Assembly: GCF_002222595.2 (NCBI RefSeq)
Contig: NZ_CP022413.2
Location: 690,501 to 754,500 of the forward strand
Reading direction: 5' to 3'
Origin: Blautia hansenii DSM 20583
GTDB lineage: Bacteria > Bacillota > Clostridia > Lachnospirales > Lachnospiraceae
Length of the DNA: 64,000 nucleotides
Both the position numbers and the translations under genes were made by a program. Of the stretch, positions 60,606 through 64,000 are shown one piece after another. The notes under the pieces were generated by a model, which was given only the letters and a program-made list of their open reading frames with translations, was not told the DNA's origin and ran no database searches. Every line of letters starts with the position of its first letter. The first letter of the stretch is position 1.

Positions 60606-60621
60606 GCCGGCGGGTAAGATT
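60606..60621 (+). repeat. Right 16-bp direct repeat flanking the prophage
   Basis: GCCGGCGGGTAAGATT is identical to 12443-12458. Here it lies inside a weak terminator-like hairpin of the host (GGCGG ... CCGC followed by T6). Confidence 0.85.
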
Positions 60622-60643
60622 TCCGCTTTTTTAGTCATAAATA

Positions 60644-60673
60644 TTCCCAATTTCAGGGAGAATATGCTAAAAT
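60644..60673 (+). promoter_or_regulatory. Likely promoter of the yigZ-like gene
   Basis: TGCTAAAAT forms an extended -10 box (60668-60673 for TAAAAT). TTCCCA (60644-60649) is a weak -35 at an 18-base spacing. It lies beyond the prophage end and so is intact. Confidence 0.5.
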
Positions 60674-60704
60674 AGCAGGAAAGAAAAAAGAAATGAGGAA
60701 TATT

Positions 60705-61361
60705 ATGTTAGAGCAATACAGGACAATCTATGAAGGCGGGCAGGGAGAAATAACAGAGAAAAAATCCAGATTTATCGCTACGGTCCGTCTTGTGAAGACA
60801 GAAGAGGAAGCCGTAAAATTTATAGAAGAGATGAAAAAGAAGTATTGGGACGCTACGCATAATTGCTCCGCTTATGTAATCGGAGAACGGAGGGAGATTA
60901 TGCGGTGCAGTGATGACGGAGAGCCTCAGGGAACAGCGGGAAAGCCAATGCTGGACGTGCTTTTAGGAGAAGAGCTCTATAATACAGCTGTTGTAGTTAC
61001 CCGATATTTCGGAGGAACACTTCTGGGAACAGGCGGGCTTGTAAGAGCTTATTCAAAATCTGTACAGGAAGGGCTGGCACAAAGCAGAATAATTACGAAG
61101 TATCACGGTGTACTTACAGAAGTGGGAACAGATTACAATGGAGTGGGAAAGCTTCAATATCTGTTTGCTCAAAAGGAAATTCCAATTATGAATTCGCAGT
61201 ATGAGGAGGCTGTAAAAATGCAGGTTCTTATACCGGCAAACAGAGTTGATGAAATAAAAAAGGCCGTAACAGAAGCTACTAATGCGAGAGCCTCTGTTAC
61301 GGATTTAAAAGAACTGTATTTTGCAGTTTCAGAAGGCGAATACCTTCTGTTTAATGATTAA
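60705..61361 (+). CDS. YigZ/IMPACT family protein
   Basis: This protein of about 218 residues has KSRFIATVRLVKTEEEA, HNCSAYVIGERREIMRCSDDGEPQGTAGKPML and VVVTRYFGGTLLGTGGLVRAYSKS, the family hallmarks. It may act in translation stress; in E. coli YigZ has no proven reaction. ATG 60705 (6 bases after GAGG) or 60693 is the start. Confidence 0.9.
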   Translation: MLEQYRTIYEGGQGEITEKKSRFIATVRLVKTEEEAVKFIEEMKKKYWDATHNCSAYVIGERREIMRCSDDGEPQGTAGKPMLDVLLGEELYNTAVVVTRYFGGTLLGTGGLVRAYSKSVQEGLAQSRIITKYHGVLTEVGTDYNGVGKLQYLFAQKEIPIMNSQYEEAVKMQVLIPANRVDEIKKAVTEATNARASVTDLKELYFAVSEGEYLLFND

Positions 61362-61362
61362 A

Positions 61363-61881
61363 TTAGCATTTTTCAGGAGCAGGATATTCCACACCGAAGG
61401 TTTCCACTGTCATAGTCTGGATTTTCTGCTCTTCTAAAGGACGGTCGCTGTAATCTGTGCGTGTTTCCGCAATTTTATTTACTACGTCCATGCCTTCTGT
61501 GATTTTTCCGAAAGCAGCGTAAGCGCCGTCTAAGTGAGGAGAAGCTTCGTGCATGATGAAGAACTGGCTGCCTGCGGAATTTGGGTGCATTGCACGAGCC
61601 ATGGAAAGAACTCCCGGTGTGTGTGCCAGATTATTTTCAAAATGGTTCTGAGAAAATTCACCTTTGATGGAGTAACCTGGACCGCCCATGCCTGTACCGT
61701 CGGGACAACCGCCCTGTATCATGAAGCCACAGATGACTCTGTGGAAAATCAGACCGTCATAAAAGCCGTCTTTAATCAGGCTGATAAAGTTGTTTACTGT
61801 ATTTGGGGCGATTTCAGGATATAATTCCGCTTTCATAACATCGCCGTTTGCCATTGTAATGGTTACGATTGGATTTGCCAT
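61363..61881 (-). CDS. Cyclophilin-type peptidyl-prolyl isomerase
   Basis: The 172-residue PpiB-type enzyme has FISLIKDGFYDGLIFHRVICGFMIQGG, GVLSMARAMHPNSAGSQFFIMH and HLDGAYAAFGKI. It speeds proline isomerisation in the cytoplasm; no signal is seen. It ends 2 bp from the yigZ-like stop, converging. Confidence 0.93.
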   Translation of the reverse strand: MANPIVTITMANGDVMKAELYPEIAPNTVNNFISLIKDGFYDGLIFHRVICGFMIQGGCPDGTGMGGPGYSIKGEFSQNHFENNLAHTPGVLSMARAMHPNSAGSQFFIMHEASPHLDGAYAAFGKITEGMDVVNKIAETRTDYSDRPLEEQKIQTMTVETFGVEYPAPEKC

Positions 61882-62009
61882 AATAAAATTCTCCTTTATT
61901 TCAGTAGTTTATTTGAACATTATAAGCGGAAAAAATAAAAGGTGCAAGCCGGAATTTTGTGTGTTATACTAATGAACTGAACTTATAGTAAAGATAAAGA
62001 GGACAATCT

Positions 62010-62447
62010 ATGATAATAGAAACATATAATGCAAAAGAAACCTTTTGTTTAGGTGAAAAAATAGGACAACAGGCTCTTCCCGGACAGGTTTACACCTTAA
62101 ACGGTGATTTGGGAGTGGGAAAAACGGTGTTCACCCAAGGGGTAGCGAAAGGACTTGGAATTACAGAGCCGGTAAACAGCCCGACTTTTACCATTATTCA
62201 GGAATATGAGGAGGGAAGACTTCCTTTCTATCATTTTGATGTGTATCGCATTGGCGACATAGAGGAAATGGAAGAAATCGGATACGATGATTACTTTTTC
62301 GGGCAGGGCGTATGTCTCATTGAATGGGCAGAGCTGATAAAGGAGATTTTACCCTCTGATATCATTTCCATTACCATTGAAAAGGATTTGGAAAAGGGAT
62401 TTGACTATCGAAAAATTACCATTACAGGTTTGGAATTGGAGATGTAG
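62010..62447 (+). CDS. tsaE: tRNA threonylcarbamoyladenosine ATPase TsaE
   Basis: The 145-residue P-loop ATPase has GDLGVGKTVFTQGVAKGLG and SPTFTIIQEYE. It works with TsaB and TsaD on tRNA t6A. It is followed by tsaB and rimI, the usual Firmicutes order. Confidence 0.95.
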   Translation: MIIETYNAKETFCLGEKIGQQALPGQVYTLNGDLGVGKTVFTQGVAKGLGITEPVNSPTFTIIQEYEEGRLPFYHFDVYRIGDIEEMEEIGYDDYFFGQGVCLIEWAELIKEILPSDIISITIEKDLEKGFDYRKITITGLELEM

Positions 62448-62462
62448 AAAGGAGCGCTTTAC

Positions 62463-63185
62463 ATGAAAATATTAGCGTTAGACAGTTCAGGACTGGTAGC
62501 ATCTGTTGCAGTGATGGAAAATGATACACTTGTGGCAGAATATACCATGAATTATAAAAAAACACATTCACAGACCTTGTTGCCTATGCTGGATGAAATA
62601 AAAAATAACATTCAGGTTGATTTAAGCAGCATTGATGCTATTGCAGTGGCAGCAGGTCCGGGCTCATTTACAGGACTTCGTATCGGTTCTGCTACGGCAA
62701 AGGGATTGGGACTGGCTCTTGATAAGCCTTTGATTGCAGTGCCCACAGTAGATGCGCTGGCATATAACCTTTATGATACAGGGGAAGATACCGTTGTATG
62801 CCCGATTATGGACGCAAGAAGAAATCAGGTGTATACAGGTATTTATAAATTTCAAAATCATGAGATGGCTATTGTGAAAGAGCAGGATGCGTTATCTATT
62901 CAGGAGCTTTTAGAGGTGTTAAACGGAATAGGAAAGAAGGTTATCTTTTTAGGTGATGGAGTTCCCGTTTTTAAAGAAATCATAAAAGAAAAGTGTAAGG
63001 TAGAATACAGTTTTGCTCCTGCTCATTTAAGCCGTCAAAGGGCAGGGGCAGTGGCTGCCTTGGCAGGTATTTATTTTGCGCAGGGAAGAATTCAGACTGC
63101 CACAGAGCATCAGCCGGATTATTTACGGGTATCTCAGGCAGAAAGGGAGCGGGCAGAACGCCTTGCGAAAACAGAAAATGCTTGA
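62463..63185 (+). CDS. tsaB: tRNA threonylcarbamoyladenosine protein TsaB
   Basis: The 240-residue ASKHA-fold partner has ILALDSSGLVASVAVM and AAGPGSFTGLRIGSATAKGL. It forms the TsaBDE complex for t6A. AGAAAGGAGC precedes the ATG. It overlaps rimI by 8 bp. Confidence 0.95.
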   Translation: MKILALDSSGLVASVAVMENDTLVAEYTMNYKKTHSQTLLPMLDEIKNNIQVDLSSIDAIAVAAGPGSFTGLRIGSATAKGLGLALDKPLIAVPTVDALAYNLYDTGEDTVVCPIMDARRNQVYTGIYKFQNHEMAIVKEQDALSIQELLEVLNGIGKKVIFLGDGVPVFKEIIKEKCKVEYSFAPAHLSRQRAGAVAALAGIYFAQGRIQTATEHQPDYLRVSQAERERAERLAKTENA

Positions 63186-63612
63186 AATCAGAGAGATGCG
63201 GGAGCAGGATGCGGCAGCAGTGGCACAGATAGAAGCGGAGAATTTTTCAAAGCCTTGGAAAGAGGCTGATTTTCTGGGAGCTGTAAGGGATGAAAAGGCT
63301 CTCTATCTTGTGGCATATCTGGATAAGATACTGGTAGGGTACATAGGAATGTGGATGGTGCTGGATGAAGGCGAAATTACCAATGTTTCTGTGAAAAAGG
63401 AATATCAGGGACAGAAAATCGGCAGGGCATTATTAGAAAAACTGGAAATTTCAGGCAGGGCAAAAGGGGTAAGCACATATTTTCTGGAGGTGCGTGAAAG
63501 TAATCAAAATGCCCGCAGACTATATGAGTCCTGTGGATTTTCTGTTTTGAGTATAAGAAAAAATTTTTATGATGAACCTGTGGAAAACGGAATTGTTATG
63601 TGTAAAAGATAG
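63178..63612 (+). CDS. rimI: Ribosomal protein S18 N-acetyltransferase
   Basis: The 144-residue GNAT enzyme starts at ATG 63178 inside the tsaB end. ITNVSVKKEYQGQKIGRALLEKLE binds acetyl-CoA and ARRLYESCGFSVLSIRKNFY is the RimI end. It acetylates protein N-termini. Confidence 0.93.
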   Translation: MLEIREMREQDAAAVAQIEAENFSKPWKEADFLGAVRDEKALYLVAYLDKILVGYIGMWMVLDEGEITNVSVKKEYQGQKIGRALLEKLEISGRAKGVSTYFLEVRESNQNARRLYESCGFSVLSIRKNFYDEPVENGIVMCKR

Positions 63613-63630
63613 CAGAAGTGCTATCTTTTT
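63604..63630 (+). terminator. Terminator after rimI
   Basis: AAAGATAGCA pairs with TGCTATCTTT around GAAG, followed by TT. It overlaps the rimI stop. Confidence 0.8.
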
Positions 63631-63725
63631 CTAAATTTAGCGTGATTTCCCACTGGGTTTTGAAAGAACCTTCATGTATAATAAACAGCGTAGTCAAATA
63701 ATTATTCCACAAGCAGGAGGAGGAA

Positions 63726-63974
63726 ATGAGAAAATACGAAGAAAAAAAGGAAAATCAGGTTGTTGAAGTATACTGTAATTGTTGTGGAAAAAAATTAGCT
63801 GTAAAAGATGGCATGATTATGGAAGGGGTTCTGCCTGTGACGGCTTTCTGGGGATATTTTTCAGAAAAAGACGGGGAACACCATACTTTTGATTTATGTG
63901 AAAGCTGTTATGATAAATGGATTGCAGGGTTTCAAATTCCGGTGGAAAAGAAAATAGAGAATGAAATGTTGTAG
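63726..63974 (+). CDS. Small zinc-finger protein, unknown
   Basis: The 82-residue protein has YCNCCGKKL and LCESCYDKW, a likely four-Cys zinc site. It is conserved-looking in layout but has no known function. AGGAGGAGG precedes the ATG. Confidence 0.75.
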   Translation: MRKYEEKKENQVVEVYCNCCGKKLAVKDGMIMEGVLPVTAFWGYFSEKDGEHHTFDLCESCYDKWIAGFQIPVEKKIENEML

Positions 63975-64000
63975 CACGAAAAAAACTGTGCTATGATAAG

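Noticed and set aside
1..64000. CRISPR arrays, tRNA or rRNA genes
   Set aside because: No regularly spaced direct repeats and no cloverleaf or rRNA-like sequence was noticed by eye; a covariance-model scan would be decisive.

Overview
The window is a low-GC, A-rich Firmicutes chromosome, most like a gut Lachnospiraceae. The evidence is AGGAGG ribosome sites, the ftsH-uvrC-hprK-glucokinase order, and a nahK-galE pair from the lacto-N-biose/galacto-N-biose pathway. It is interrupted by one complete, clearly more GC-rich prophage of about 48 kb (about 12459-60605). Host genes run from 1 to about 12.4 kb (nahK, galE, a DUF1846 protein, ftsH, uvrC, hprK, ROK glucokinase, and a class A penicillin-binding protein on the minus strand) and from 60.7 kb to the end (YigZ family, cyclophilin, tsaE-tsaB-rimI, a small zinc-finger protein).

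The prophage lies between the divergent promoters of the penicillin-binding protein gene and the yigZ-like gene. I find no tyrosine or serine integrase. The leftmost phage gene is instead a full-length IS30-family DDE transposase. The prophage ends are imperfect 25-bp inverted repeats (12460-12484 and 60581-60605, 21 of 25 matching), and directly outside them lies a 16-bp direct repeat (GCCGGCGGGTAAGATT). The whole phage therefore looks like an IS30-type transposable unit. A separate small protein at the right end resembles only the DNA-binding head of that transposase.

Nearly all phage genes are on the minus strand and read right to left. The early block (60.5-44.1 kb) holds two proteins of unknown function near the end, a DnaQ-type exonuclease, a membrane-anchored SleB-like hydrolase, Gam, ERF annealing protein, SSB, replication initiator, helicase loader, two or three DNA methyltransferases, a MazF/PemK-like toxin, RecU, and a RinA/ArpU-type late regulator closed by a terminator. 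Four tandem 10-bp repeats and a -10 box then mark a likely late promoter. The late block (43.8-15.3 kb) has a lambda-like head and packaging set (Nu1, GpA terminase, lambda-type portal, ClpP-type protease, decoration protein, capsid protein E). It is joined to a P2/Mu-like contractile tail (sheath, tube, frameshifted chaperone, tape measure, X, D, V, W, J, I). Receptor-tip genes, a diversity-generating retroelement and lysis genes follow. The control block (12.5-15.3 kb) has two XRE regulators, a 41-residue protein, the transposase, and one plus-strand gene behind a promoter flanked by two identical 17-bp boxes.

The most striking system is the retroelement: reverse transcriptase 18331-19476, Avd 19904-20248 and template 19758-19872. 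It has two variable copies. One is at the end of the adjacent tip protein (20341-20455). The other (58337-58441) is 38 kb away, inside a protein encoded in the early operon, with about 117 residues following it. By my hand alignment all 28 differences from the template fall at template adenines (coding strand), which is the signature of mutagenic retrohoming. A retroelement diversifying both a tail-end protein and an early-operon protein, in a phage apparently mobilised by an IS30-type transposase, is the system most worth study here.
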